A stretch of 64,000 nucleotides of DNA from Linepithema humile. Taxonomy: Eukaryota > Arthropoda > Insecta > Hymenoptera > Formicidae. The notes beneath the pieces were generated by a model. That model saw nothing but the letters and a program-made list of their open reading frames with translations, searched no databases and was not told the origin of the DNA. Location: assembly GCF_040581485.1 (NCBI RefSeq), contig NC_090134.1:15119501-15183500 (forward strand), written 5' to 3'. A program made the position numbers and the translations under genes. How positions within the stretch are numbered: the stretch's first letter is position 1; each line of letters begins with the position of its first letter. Below are positions 38,964 through 49,814 of this stretch, piece by piece.

Positions 38964-39066
38964 CCCCCCCCCCCCCCTCTCTCTCTCTCTCTCTGCCCTC
39001 TCTCCCTCTCTCCTCCTCTCTCTCTTCTCTCTCGTCTGTCTCTCCACTCTCTTCCTCCCGGTCTCT
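38964..39066. repeat. C-run followed by a long CT-rich tract
   Basis: About 14 consecutive C residues (38964-38977) followed by roughly 85 bases of almost pure pyrimidine (CTCT, CCTC and TCTC units). It is purely polypyrimidine on one strand. Confidence 0.95.
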
Positions 39067-42000
39067 CTACGTGCACTTGCGCGTTGACGCACACAAAGGA
39101 AACGTCGTAACGCCAGGGAGATGAGGTCGTGCTGAGACGGGAAACATCGCCGAGGGACACATCACGCGCGCGCGTGTTTTCTCCCGAAACTAAAGTTTTC
39201 CGTTGACTTTGCATCCCTTGTCCGCACAGCGAGCACCGCGTAATCCATCACAGCGATGTTCCTTTCTAAGCTGGCATACGTAGCTATTTTCTGCTCTAGC
39301 CTCATCGCTAAAACGTCCCTGCTGCGCTTCCATCAATTTGTTAATTTTCGCGAGACAGAACGCGGAGATGTAATTTTTTCTGACACTGCGATAAACGCTC
39401 TAATATTGCTGTGAAATACTTGAACTTTAATCCACACACTTCGATGCCATATGAATATAGATTTAATTAACAAGAGCCTCGGCGAAATTGCAGCTTACTT
39501 AGCGCAATTAATTATCTAATTATCGGGATATTGTTTTGCTTCTGCTTTGCTTTGCGCAAATATCGCGATACATATTCACGGCTCACGCCGCACACAGCTT
39601 TTCGTTTTTGCGAGAGTAAGGCAGCCCTCTCGTATCGGGACGATACGCCACGGCACCACGTGGCTACTTTCTCGAGTGCACTCGATTGCAGTGTGCACGC
39701 ACGAGTCCGGCGAAAGTATTGGAGTAAGAGTGCTCGATGGCGCCACGGCGAATCCACGGGCTCTCGTTTCTTTCAGCTTCGCCCTTCCTCCTCTTCGTTT
39801 TTCTCGATTTCGGTCTCCCTCGCGCTCCCGCTTCCCCTTCTCCCACCTTTCGACATACCTCGCTGTGATCGATTAAAGTTTCGACGGAAGTCCCATTCCT
39901 CACTTCCGAGTTCGCGGTACGCTTCGGAATATCGATCCCGGACTTGGACTTCTCGGCAATTCGCGTAAGGAGGATAGAAAGGATGTATAATCCTGGGGGC
40001 TGTGCCGGTCGATGCGATCGGACTCCCGTGAGCCACTCCCGAAACGTGCGGCTTCCCCTCGCTCGCCATCGTGCGTTCCCGCGGAACATTTATCGGTCCT
40101 ATCGCGTCGGGCGGGAGATATTCGCTGGATCTCTTAAATTCGAGTTACGAGGGATTCGAATTTATTTTCGTTACAAATTTTAAAATAAAATACGACATAA
40201 AGGAAATGAAATTGGATCACGGCCTGAAAATTCAACTATTTTAATATCTTGAAATAGAATATATATGCGCTGCACTTTACTCTGTCGCGTGAAAAAGTCC
40301 AATCTTTCTTCCATCATTGATAATTAACGAATAAAGTTCTTCATAGAAACGCGAAAATAATCAATAGAGAAACAAGAAAAAGTTTTCACCGCAAAAAAGT
40401 TATAAATGCTTAACCGATTTTTGTGCGCACGGCGTTCTTCACAAGAATAATAATATTTCAAGTAAGAAAATTGTACGGGCATTACCCAGAAGAGTTTCTT
40501 TGCTCGCTGTAGTTCTTTCTTGAATATATCTTGCGTCTGAAGACCGGCGATGAGAGAAAAACGCGGCGGTCATGTTGCGGCGAAACGGAAGGAGAAACGT
40601 TCCTTTTTCTCGTCACTACCGGCCCAATACGACTTCCGATATCTCGTTCCTATAGTTTTCGTAGCGCCCGTTTTTCTTTGGAGCAGAATTGTTTTACACG
40701 AGACTGTCTGCAATTCGTGATTTAAGAAATTACTCTCATTACAATACGTTCGTGGCTGACGAAACTATAAGAAACTCTGTGAAGATTAACATGTGCGATT
40801 AATTCACTGAACTTTTTAAAAATCGTTATCATTAAACGTAACATCAAGAAATTTCTGAAATATAAATTGCGAGTGATAAATAAAATAAAACAAAAGACGC
40901 TATATTTGAGTTAATAAAAGTATTGATATGAGAGACTTGGGTGAGATTAATTTTTTATCGACTGGAATTGTGATTATTTTGTTATTCTTAAAATATTTTA
41001 CTAATCTCGAACGTCTCGGCGATCTTATAGTTTGCTCGAGGAAATATCCTTGGGCTACTATTTGAAGCTGAATTAAGGGAAGAAAATTATCACCAATTCA
41101 AGTGACGACGATGAGGAGCATTCTCGCGAGTTCAGGTAGTCGAGTTGCAGCAGAGAGAAGCGAGCAAACAATTATTTCGCTTCTCTTACCGTCCCTTGCT
41201 TGTTGCTGCAGCTCGTCTTGCGGATATTACAAGCGTTTCAACTACGCTGGCTATTCTCAAAAGAAGGGAGGGGAAGGATAAAGTCCCGAAATGAAAATCC
41301 ATAAGAAAAATTCAAAAATTAGAACGTGCAAAATAATTCGGATGTTTTAGGTAGTCGCAAGCTGAAATTTTTCCCAATAAAAGTAATTTCAGTAATTTTC
41401 AATCGACGATAATCACGGAAATCCGTGAAATTACTTTTAATTACAGTAGATGTTAGAAGAACGTTTAGGCAAATTTTCCTTCAAGGAAAATTGTTTTCGA
41501 TTATTACATGTGAATTTCTGAACCGGCTTGAGATAGAAACAAAAGTAGCAATGGCTTGATTGTATAAATATCTTGTGAGTTTGTTACAATTATAAGTACT
41601 TTAATAATCTCGCATGTGTAATTTTGAAGTTGTGAGAATTGCCGCATCCGTTAACCGCAGAATTCGACACTGAACAAATCAGTCGATTTTGCGGCTATAC
41701 TTCTGGCTAAACTATGGCAAAGAATGCTACGCGAATGACATGGATGATGCATCGATGGCAATATCCACCTGTTTCAGGTGAAACACAAAAGTATGCCAGC
41801 ACGTCGCAGCTCAGTAGATTCTCGATATTGCACACTGCACTGAAATATGAGAGCGTTGACTTCTACTCTGAGTCCGCCGAGCGCACTGGCATGAATATTA
41901 CCCTCCATCTTTGCCAATTGATTTTTTTTGCGTTTATGCGCTTTCCGTTGGTATTTTTAGATGTGTCGCACAGTGGCTATATTGTTTTTACGATTACTCG

Positions 42001-42834
42001 TTTTTTTGGTTTTACATATGCAATATAATAATGCATACAATATTTGATTTATTAGTTTGGGTCTATATTTAACATTATTTTTTAAACAGTTGTCGTTATT
42101 TGACAACGTGTTGTTGATCTGCACAGTTGATCTGTAAAATAGAAAAGTAAATTCAGACTAGAGCGGTGTTCAGAATAATTAATATTTATGAAATAATTAT
42201 TGTGGAGGAAAAAGTTTAATTAGTTGAAATAATAATAAATATGTAAAAAATTTTTAAGAATGGTGAATATTAAGTATTGTAAATATTTTTCTGAATATTT
42301 TAAGTATTTTAAACATTTTATATGCATTACGTTATATTACGTTACATAATATTTTGTGCGATTTGTGTTAACAAATAACAAATACATTAATTATTTAAAT
42401 GTTGCTCAGCTGGCACTTGATAAGTCTTCTTATTGTCTCGCAGTCCTCGCAGTTCTTCAAAACGCTCATTCGCGATGCAAATACGAAAATTGGACGATAT
42501 TTTAAACGACTGTACTTCCGACCCGTACTTTGTCATTTAGGATGAAGATGTAACATAAATATTATCTCACGAAATACATATATTCAACATTCTCAGATAA
42601 CAAATAACGACGAAAAAGAATGGGGTCGAAAACTGCAGGAAGTGCTGAAAGTAGTATTATTGGAGAGAGGATAACGCGTCAATACGAAATGACCTGTACA
42701 AAAATGGCTTGTACAAAATGTCGTCGTGCGAACGATAGGAGTGCAATAAATATTAAGGACAAAGTTACGCTTCCGATTTAGAAGAATACGAGAAGTAGGG
42801 TGCAATAATGTGCCGATACATAACGCAAGAAAAA

Positions 42835-42869
42835 GAGAAAAAGAGACAGAGAGAGAGAGAAAGAGAGAA
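42835..42869. repeat. GA-rich simple repeat
   Basis: Mixed GAGA/GAAA purine tract just left of the foldback element. Confidence 0.9.
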
Positions 42870-42966
42870 ACATATCACACAGGCTAAAGGCGTAGAAAAC
42901 AACGCCATTAAACGCTGTGAGTCAGCCTTGAAACTCTAACATTAGGGCATTTATTGAAGATTTATC

Positions 42967-42990
42967 GAAATCGAGTTTAAACTCGATTTC
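42967..42990. repeat. 24-bp perfect palindrome
   Basis: GAAATCGAGTTT followed at once by its exact complement, with no loop. It lies 16 bases left of the foldback element at 43007. It may be part of that element's insertion site or unrelated. Confidence 0.85.
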
Positions 42991-43006
42991 TATCAACGTT
43001 CGATAA

Positions 43007-43792
43007 CACAGGCCTGCGAAATTAAGGGTCCTAAAAGATACAAAAAGCAGAGTAGTGATTTTCTAGGTAATTTTGGTCGCTGAATCCGAATCTATCAGCA
43101 AAAAATGTTCATCACGTCAGGTTTTTGAGAAAAATGGGGTAATATGGGCCAAAAACAGTGATTTTTGCCATTTTCAAGGCGTTATTATGGCTGACTCAAA
43201 TAAATTTTTAACATTCTGTCTGCGGCATCTTAAAGCGCCATATTTTGTCTTCAAATTGCTTTTTTTTTATTTCTGTACGATTTTTTTTCGCCGACTTATG
43301 AAGGTTTGAAGATGGCAACTTTTCGATGATGAAACTATGCACTACCAAAATGGTGAAAAATTGACAATTCGGTGAATTATAATTATTTTAATATTATATA
43401 TTTAAAAAATTTTTTTAATATTTATTTTATAATTCACCGAATTGTCGATTTTTCACCATTTTGGCAGTGCATAATCTCATCATCAAAAAGTTGCCATCTT
43501 CAAACCTTCATAACTCGGCGAAAAAAAATCGTACAAGAATAAAAAAAATTGCAATTTGAAGACAAAGTATAACGCTTTAAGATGCCGCAGACAGAATGTT
43601 AAAAATTTATTTGAGTCAGCCATAATAACGCCTTGAAAATGGCAAAAATCACTGTTTTTGGCCCATATTACCCCATTTTTCTCAAAAACCTGACGTGATG
43701 AACATTTTTTGCTGACGGATTCGGATTCAGCGACCAAAATTACGTAGGAAATCACTATTCTGCTTTTTGTATCTGAATCTCGCAGGTCTGTG
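43007..43792. mobile_element. 786-bp foldback element (long inverted-repeat MITE)
   Basis: Almost the whole element is two mirrored arms of about 375 bp around a 40-50 bp AT-rich loop (about 43384-43427). The outer ends read CACAGGCCTGCGA at 43007 and, complemented, CACAGACCTGCGA at 43792. The arms carry the same long sequence with scattered mismatches and small indels, so both give the same conceptual translation on opposite strands (43073-43309 plus, 43483-43755 minus). These are not genes. TA dinucleotides near both ends would fit a TA target duplication of Tc1/mariner type, but the alignment is off by one base, so the superfamily is not settled. No transposase is encoded. Confidence 0.85.
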
Positions 43793-43878
43793 TAATTATT
43801 CTAATTTTTCGAGACCGATTCGCGACGTATGATGGGGTTGTTTTCGTCATCGCGCTTGGTATGCGCGCTCCATATTCC

Positions 43879-43898
43879 TTCTCTCTCTCTCTCTCTCT
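43879..43898. repeat. short (CT)n microsatellite
   Basis: About ten CT units just right of the foldback element. Confidence 0.9.
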
Positions 43899-44300
43899 TC
43901 CTCACGCGCTATCTATCGGCGTAACATTGTTGCTCTCCATTCTCCACATTCTTTCAAGTCGGAATCGGCGCGACCTTGTGCTTGCCATTGTCTTGTTGTT
44001 ATTAGCACGGCGGCACTTGTACGGGGCAAATTATTCCGTAGCAGTGCGTTGTCCTCCTCAATAATACTCTTACTACTTCCTGCAATTTCCCATCTCATCT
44101 TTTTCCGTTGTTACCTATTGTGTCAGACGTATTTCGTGCAGCAATATTCGAGTTACATCTTGGTCCTAAAATGACAAAGTACGCATCGGGAGTGTCGTGT
44201 GTTGAAAAAATCGAGCGATTTTCGCATTCGCGAGTGAGTGCCTTAGACTGCGAGGACTGAGAAGGCTTAGAAGGAGCATCGAGCGCAGGTAAAGTATCAT

Positions 44301-44747
44301 TTATTTGTTACTTCTTATTTGCACAAAATATTGTACATAAAGTATTATATGATATGGAGCGCACATAAAATATTTAAATACTTGATTTGACATCTTAATA
44401 TCATTAGATAGTTCATTACATTGTTCATTTGAAAATTCACTTAGAGCAATGTTCACTTCATCTATTGCAATTTGGCTACAAAAATTTGTGCTATTTGTGT
44501 CATCGGAAACGTACAAAGTCGCGATTGATTTTATTTTTCGAGAAATGGGAGACTTTCGTGGCGAATAAACATTATAACGATGCCTTTTATGGATATATTT
44601 TAAAAGATTTAAATATCGAATAAGCTTTTGAACAAAATTCTGTTGCGCACCGAAAAATTTTTTCCTCTGAATGAACCGATTGTGATGTATTAACTCGGTA
44701 TTATCGGTAAAATCACATTTACAAATAAAGCAAAGTATTTTGTTCGA
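44301..44747 (-). CDS. coding-like relic exon with a partial C2H2-type zinc finger
   Basis: On the minus strand an acceptor-like site (AAACGATTTCAG) at 44748 is followed by 148 codons without a stop, ending at TAA 44301-44303. This is long for DNA this rich in A/T, where stops are frequent. The start reads SNKILCFICKCDFTDNTELI followed by His-His, a C-X2-C-X11-H zinc-finger-like pattern that lacks a normally spaced second His. The rest is Lys/Arg-rich (residues 22-80) and then acidic and Ser/Asn-rich. No ATG opens the frame, so it would be an internal exon or a relic. A possible donor (GTATTT) lies near 44382. It lies in the element island and probably derives from a repeat-associated zinc-finger gene. 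Function unknown. Confidence 0.45.
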   Translation of the reverse strand, partial: SNKILCFICKCDFTDNTELIHHNRFIQRKKFFGAQQNFVQKLIRYLNLLKYIHKRHRYNVYSPRKSPISRKIKSIATLYVSDDTNSTNFCSQIAIDEVNIALSEFSNEQCNELSNDIKMSNQVFKYFMCAPYHIILYVQYFVQIRSNK

Positions 44748-45020
44748 CTGAAATCGTTTAAGTCTTCAAAATTAAAGAATTATCTACAATGTTATTATCT
44801 ACCGGTATTATTGTATAATGACTTCACAAATTTTACTATATAATTGCTCGCAAAGTTATTGGAACAGCATCCCCACGATTTTTAATTTGATAACAATCTT
44901 ATTGAAAGATCATACACAAAGAATATACACTTGGTGGATATTCGCAGTCGATAGCAAAATAAATCTTGACGTAGACATGAACATGTGTGTTGGAAACAAT
45001 GTAGACTCTGTCATTTAAAA

Positions 45021-46032
45021 TAATATATGACGCCGTATTTCCAAGGATACGTCCAACAATGACAAGAACTGTTGAGAATACTTTCGACTCTAAGTTTAGT
45101 TAAATTCAATATAGTTCCCAAGGCAAACTGTTAACAAAAGAAATATAAAGATATTTATTTTTTTTTTAATAAAAATGATAAAGAAAATTAAATTAATAAA
45201 GTTTTATATAAAATAACTTACTTCCAAATAAATCAGAAATGAATTTCGTTCTTGAAATGATCGGTGGCTGAAAGTTTTTTCAGCGGAATTGATATTTTTT
45301 ATACCTAAAAATTTATTTTTCTTTGTGATCCAGCAGGAATTAAATATGGCAATAAATAAAACAAAATTATTTTTTGATTATCTGTAACAAATTTCAATTT
45401 TGCTTGAAGTTTTAAAAAAATATTTTGAGTAATTAGTGAAAAATTGAAAACAAACCAAGACAATGATAAAAAATAGATAAGACCTTTATTTTCTACATTC
45501 GTTATTTTTAATGCTAATAGTTTTTTAATTCAAAAATTTTTTGTTTTTGATCAATTTGTTAGTAATAATGATGAACTCTCAGTATACAAATAATTGAAAT
45601 CTGATTCAAATAATTCAAGAACTCTGTCAACTCGCAAACACGCGTGTGACTTCAACTTTTGTTTTTTCTTTCGTTGAATGTACCAAAGCACATGACTGAT
45701 GATTAACTTTTCATAAATAAAATTAATTATCTTGATAATTCTATTTATCACCTCAAGATGGCCAAATTTTTTTATTGCTAGTGAATAATATATTATCTAC
45801 TTCGGAAGCCATTGCGTTTAACTCCATCTAGCAATAATTTTTTTATTTCTAATAAATTTGCTAATTCTTAAAATGGCAAAGAATAATAATTTTAACATGC
45901 AAAATAATAAATCAGATAGTGATTCTTCAATAATAATTGTCAAAAGTGTACCGGACAAAATAGAAACATTAAAACTGTTTGAAGTTTATTAAAATTGGTT
46001 CAAACTACAGAAATAAAGCCAAATCAATTGAA
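45021..46032. other. AT-rich DNA inside the element island
   Basis: No domain is recognisable. A plus-strand ATG at 45873 opens 39 codons rich in Asn, Ser and Lys that could be an N-terminal piece of the adjoining relic at 46033, but this is not demonstrable. Confidence 0.35.
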
Positions 46033-46604
46033 ATGAAATTTTTAGTAAGTGGGTATAGTTATTTGCCTAATAATTCAGATTTTGCCATTATCAAGTCACA
46101 TGCAAAAAAGATTCAAAACTTTTTCTTCCGACGATTGGTATGAAATAATCAAAACTTGTAAGAAAAAAGCACCGTTTCAGATGGTTGAAATGACTCATCA
46201 TCTTTTTCTCAACAAAACCATTAGTGGATTCTGTAACTAATAGAAAAAAATAATCACAGAATTATCAATAAATTGGCTCAAAATGGATTAAGTTAGAGAG
46301 ATCGAAAGCACATATTATACAATTCAAACGCAATTTTAACGAAGACACAGAGTTTGATTACATCAATATTAAAAAATCTCAAGGTAGATCATTAGTTCTG
46401 AAAAATATAGATCAACCTTTGTTACATCCTATTAGCAGAACTGTGACAAAAGAAAAGAGAAAAGATATGATAAAATTGAAATACATTTCTCCCATTAAAC
46501 ACGATTATTATAAAAATTTAAGAATAAATCGAGGTGACGGTACTTTCGATGCATCTGCCGGAGAAGACATTATTTATCTCGATAATATTAATAATAGAAT
46601 CTAA
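46033..46604 (+). pseudogene. decayed relic of a DUF7869-like insect repeat protein (C-terminal part)
   Basis: Three successive reading frames carry consecutive pieces of one protein. Frame 1 from 46033 reads MKFLVSGYSYLPNNSDFAII. Frame 2, about 46097-46238, includes FSSDDWYEIIKTCKKKAPFQ and MVEMTHHLF. Frame 3, about 46285-46604, includes KWIKLERSKAHIIQFKRNF, KKSQGRSLVLKNI and KYISPIKHDYYKNL. The order and spacing match what I recall of the C-terminus of proteins with the DUF7869 domain, an RNase-H-like family that is highly repeated in insects and linked to transposable elements. Frameshifts between the pieces and in-frame stops between 46240 and 46285 show that it is not functional. It sits between two minus-strand relics. 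Confidence 0.6.
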
Positions 46605-46925
46605 TGAAAATAATAATAAAAATAGAACGGCTAAATTAATTTTTTATTTAAAGTTTTGTAATAAATAATGTTGTAATTGGTTTTCTTATAAGAAATAATG
46701 AACAATTATTCTCGATATATATATTTTTATGTATTTTCGACATTGTAACATAAAAGCTGCATGTTTAATACATTCTACATTATTTGTGTATATATTTCAA
46801 ATGAAATTTTAAAAAGCAATGTTTATAAGTTTATCAATTTTCTCTACTTTTTGTTTGACGGAGTTAGCCACTCTGGCTAATGCTTCTGAGCTCAAATATA
46901 TCCACCGTGCTTCGGACGTTTCACA

Positions 46926-47513
46926 CTATAAAGTTCCTCCTTTAATCCATGGATTCACTAATGTTTTCAAAACACTAAGCTTAGTAATTATGTCATTAGA
47001 CAACGTAGATTGAACAGTGTTATCAAATTCACGATTCTGCAGTAATTTGTCTTTTACGAAGAACAGTTTTTCTATAATTGAAGTAATAATTGAAATACCA
47101 TAATTTTTGCCACTCGTATTAATTTGTTTACTATTTATTAGCACGAACTGTTCATAATATGTGTTTTCTTTTTCACTAGAAAATGTTTCTGTTATTTCCT
47201 TTGCCAATGCTTGAAACTTTGCACTTGAAATTCTGAAACATAAAATATTTATATTGAAAAATAATTTTTATTTCCTCTCTCTCTCTCTTTTATTACATAT
47301 TACATATAGAAATTCAATTAATAAAATTTGACTTACTCTACAGTACGGAGTTTCTGTTGTGGAGGAACTTTCAGCAAGATATTATCTAATTCTTTTCGAA
47401 TTATAAGTCGTAATAATCGATTACGAGCATTCGGGGTTAAAAATCCGTGTTTTTGGATAGTCAAAATAGACCAACCTTCCTTCTCTTTAATTAGAAATTC
47501 AATTATACAGTTT
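46926..47513 (-). CDS. two-exon fragment of a repeat-associated insect gene family
   Basis: Minus strand. Exon 47337-47513 is flanked by an acceptor (TTCGTCTAG) and a donor (GTAAGTC). Exon 46926-47232 has an acceptor (ATGTTTCAG) and ends in TAG at 46926. The phases join cleanly across a 104-base intron to give about 160 residues. The pattern (hydrophobic start with EKEGWSILTIQKHGF, then ARNRLLRLIIRKEL, then the exon-2 start with AKFQALAKEITETF, SSEKENTYY and a Gly-Lys-rich stretch) is like the core of a multicopy insect family, often next to transposon genes, in which the mid segment reads like FPTE-x-x-x-TYY. The N-terminus is missing: the exon opens mid-codon. It is either part of a longer gene or a relic. 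Assignment is from memory of the pattern, not from a search. Confidence 0.45.
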
Positions 47514-48126
47514 CTAGACGAATAAAACTTATGATTTAGATGAAATAGAAAGTATAAATCGAAACTACAATGTAACAATTATTTTGGAGATAACAAACTG
47601 TTTTATTATTAATTCTGATTCTATGTTGAGTATCCAGTTGCTGTTGTGAATAATTTCAGTTATTGACGGTACAACTTGATAAATCTTCAGCCGAAATCTA
47701 GAATTAATAATTTGTGCGAATATATAAATACATATTAATAAAGGTTTAAGTATAACATAAAAAGAAATACTTCAGTTTGAGCAATGTTAATAAGTTTTCT
47801 TCTAATTACAAAAATAATAATGGGTATTGAACTGATGCTACTAGCGATTGTTGGCAATTATATTGAATTTGTGATGACAACTGTGTAGAAAATAAAGACT
47901 CTCTAGATTCTGTGTTCTGAGGAGTTTGAAGTAGCGTTAAATCCTGTTTCTGACACTCTTTTTCAGATGCGTAGGAAAATAAATAAAGGAAAGTTATTTT
48001 TGTTTTGCATAATCTTTAAAAATAAAGCCCATTTTCGCATTAAAATAAAGAATTATATTACAATAAGGAGAAATTAAAATACCGTATCGCCATAAATTAT
48101 ATCTAGCGTCTTAATTAGCACTACAG

Positions 48127-48130
<4 letters not shown>

Positions 48131-48196
<66 letters not shown>
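48131..48196. repeat. (AG)33 microsatellite
   Basis: A perfect 66-base AG dinucleotide run, the longest uninterrupted one in the window. Confidence 0.98.
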
Positions 48197-48198
<2 letters not shown>

Positions 48199-48375
48199 AA
48201 AAATAACCTTAATATTTACAGTCCTTTTTTATTGCCATATTAAGATTACTTTTTGACTCTCCCTCGTAGAAATGACGACTTTATATCCGGGAAGGTGCTA
48301 TTAGAAATTTTGTTATAGCCAGTATGTGATTGAGATGCAGTAGTTGGATTAATCCAACTCTCACTCAATGCATTG

Positions 48376-48464
48376 GTCATAAGGGAAATGCGCACACAAC
48401 CGAGAACTACGTACATGTGTCACATATACATAGATTTCGATTGTGTGCGCATTTTTTCCATGAC
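48376..48464. repeat. inverted repeat with 14-bp perfect arms
   Basis: AAATGCGCACACAA at 48386-48399 and its exact complement at 48441-48454. The match extends weakly outward (GTCAT at 48376-48380 and ATGAC at 48460-48464). Size and form fit a small foldback remnant. Confidence 0.7.
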
Positions 48465-49569
48465 TGAACTCGTGAGGTCGCATGCACACTTCTGGCTGCA
48501 GCGTTCAATTGTTACATGCTCGACAAAATCTGCGCGTTTCGGTCGATTCTTACAAACAACGCCCATCACTTTTCCGTTTCTTTCGAGTCCTTAATAACGA
48601 GTTACCGAATTTGAAATGTTTACATGATTTTTCGACGTAATTTTTACTATGGCAACACTGCTTTTTATCACATAGATAAAGTGATTTTTATGAAACCGGC
48701 GCTCTAGCTATATTCTAAGGTGGGAAGAATTAATTTTTACTATGGTATGCAGTAAAATTTTACTCGATATATATTTTTCACTTTTCTTTGCAATACTAAC
48801 TTTTTACTGAGAAAGTGTGAAAATTGTGTTGCTTTATTATTTTTAAAACAATGGCTACTCCATTTAAATTTATAATTCCTTGATGGTCCGCAGCTAGTGC
48901 CACATTATAGAAATTTTTGTTATAAAATTTTTTCCGTGCAAAAATTAATTTTATCTACAAATTTACATACATATGAATATTTACATGTATAACTATTACC
49001 TTAAAATTACCAACTACAATTGTAATTTTTTACACACTTTTTACACATCTTTCATAATATAATATTACATGTCAAAGACAGAAATATCTTTTAATTAAGT
49101 TTGACTTAATTATCGTAAAGCAGTTTATTACTGCAAATCTCATTAACTCAAATCTCATGTAATATCTCTTCGTATCGAACATTGTTTTTGTTTGTGTTTG
49201 CACATTTTTAAAATAAATTTTATAAACGCGTGCGCTTATGTTGGAGAAAATAAATGGCCACTATCTCGATCAACTTCTGATTTTTCGAACAAAATTAAAT
49301 GATGCATACGAAGAAAGCAAGTAACTGTAGATTGACGTAAGAAGGGATTATTAAGGTAGAGAAAACTTGGTGCGCTAGGCACCACACTGGATAAACTTAT
49401 CTTCCGGACGGACTAGAAAATTTCTTGAAAATTTCTTTATTTTTTAATAAGTTTTTGGTATGCAAGGGAGCCACGTTTTTCTTGAATTGATAAACGAATT
49501 ATCCGTATCTACACGGCTATTACAAGTGATTTATCGGATAGAAGGGTAGCGAGAATTCTAGACAGGAAG

Positions 49570-49672
49570 CAATATCGACCTTAATGTTTTATGATCACTT
49601 TTACGCCTGTATCTATATATCTGTATGAAATACACTCAGAAAGTGATCATAAACCATCGATAATCGATATTG
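49570..49672. repeat. inverted repeat, about 103 bp, foldback-like
   Basis: Two perfect blocks on each side: CAATATCGA (49570-49578) with TCGATATTG (49664-49672), and TTTATGATCACTT (49588-49600) with AAGTGATCATAAA (49641-49653). They are nearly symmetrical about one centre, as in a small foldback element. Confidence 0.7.
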
Positions 49673-49775
49673 ATAAACTTTTTATAATATTACTCACTAT
49701 TGCAAATAAATAAACTTTTTTAAATAGACACTTTAAATGCGATACTTATTGCAACGTCCGCTGTTATGACACAGT

Positions 49776-49778
<3 letters not shown>

Positions 49779-49812
<34 letters not shown>
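49779..49812. repeat. (CA)17 microsatellite
   Basis: A perfect CA dinucleotide run of about 34 bases. Confidence 0.97.

Positions 49813-49814
<2 letters not shown>

Larger units (their letters stand above)
37670..42960. other. intronic or intergenic DNA with repeats
   Basis: No coding exon that I can support. GC-rich patches at 38640-39250 and 39530-40140 carry multiple overlapping open frames on both strands, as expected for open GC-rich DNA. Small hairpins occur near 41380-41440 (13-bp arms) and 41471-41491. Confidence 0.45.

Noticed and set aside
39531..40183. Several 98-145 codon frames on both strands
   Set aside because: Mutually overlapping open frames in a CpG-rich block; none has a domain or splice support.
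43073..43755. Two near-identical conceptual proteins on opposite strands (43073-43309 plus, 43483-43755 minus)
   Set aside because: They are translations of the two arms of one foldback element; no coding pattern or known domain supports a gene.
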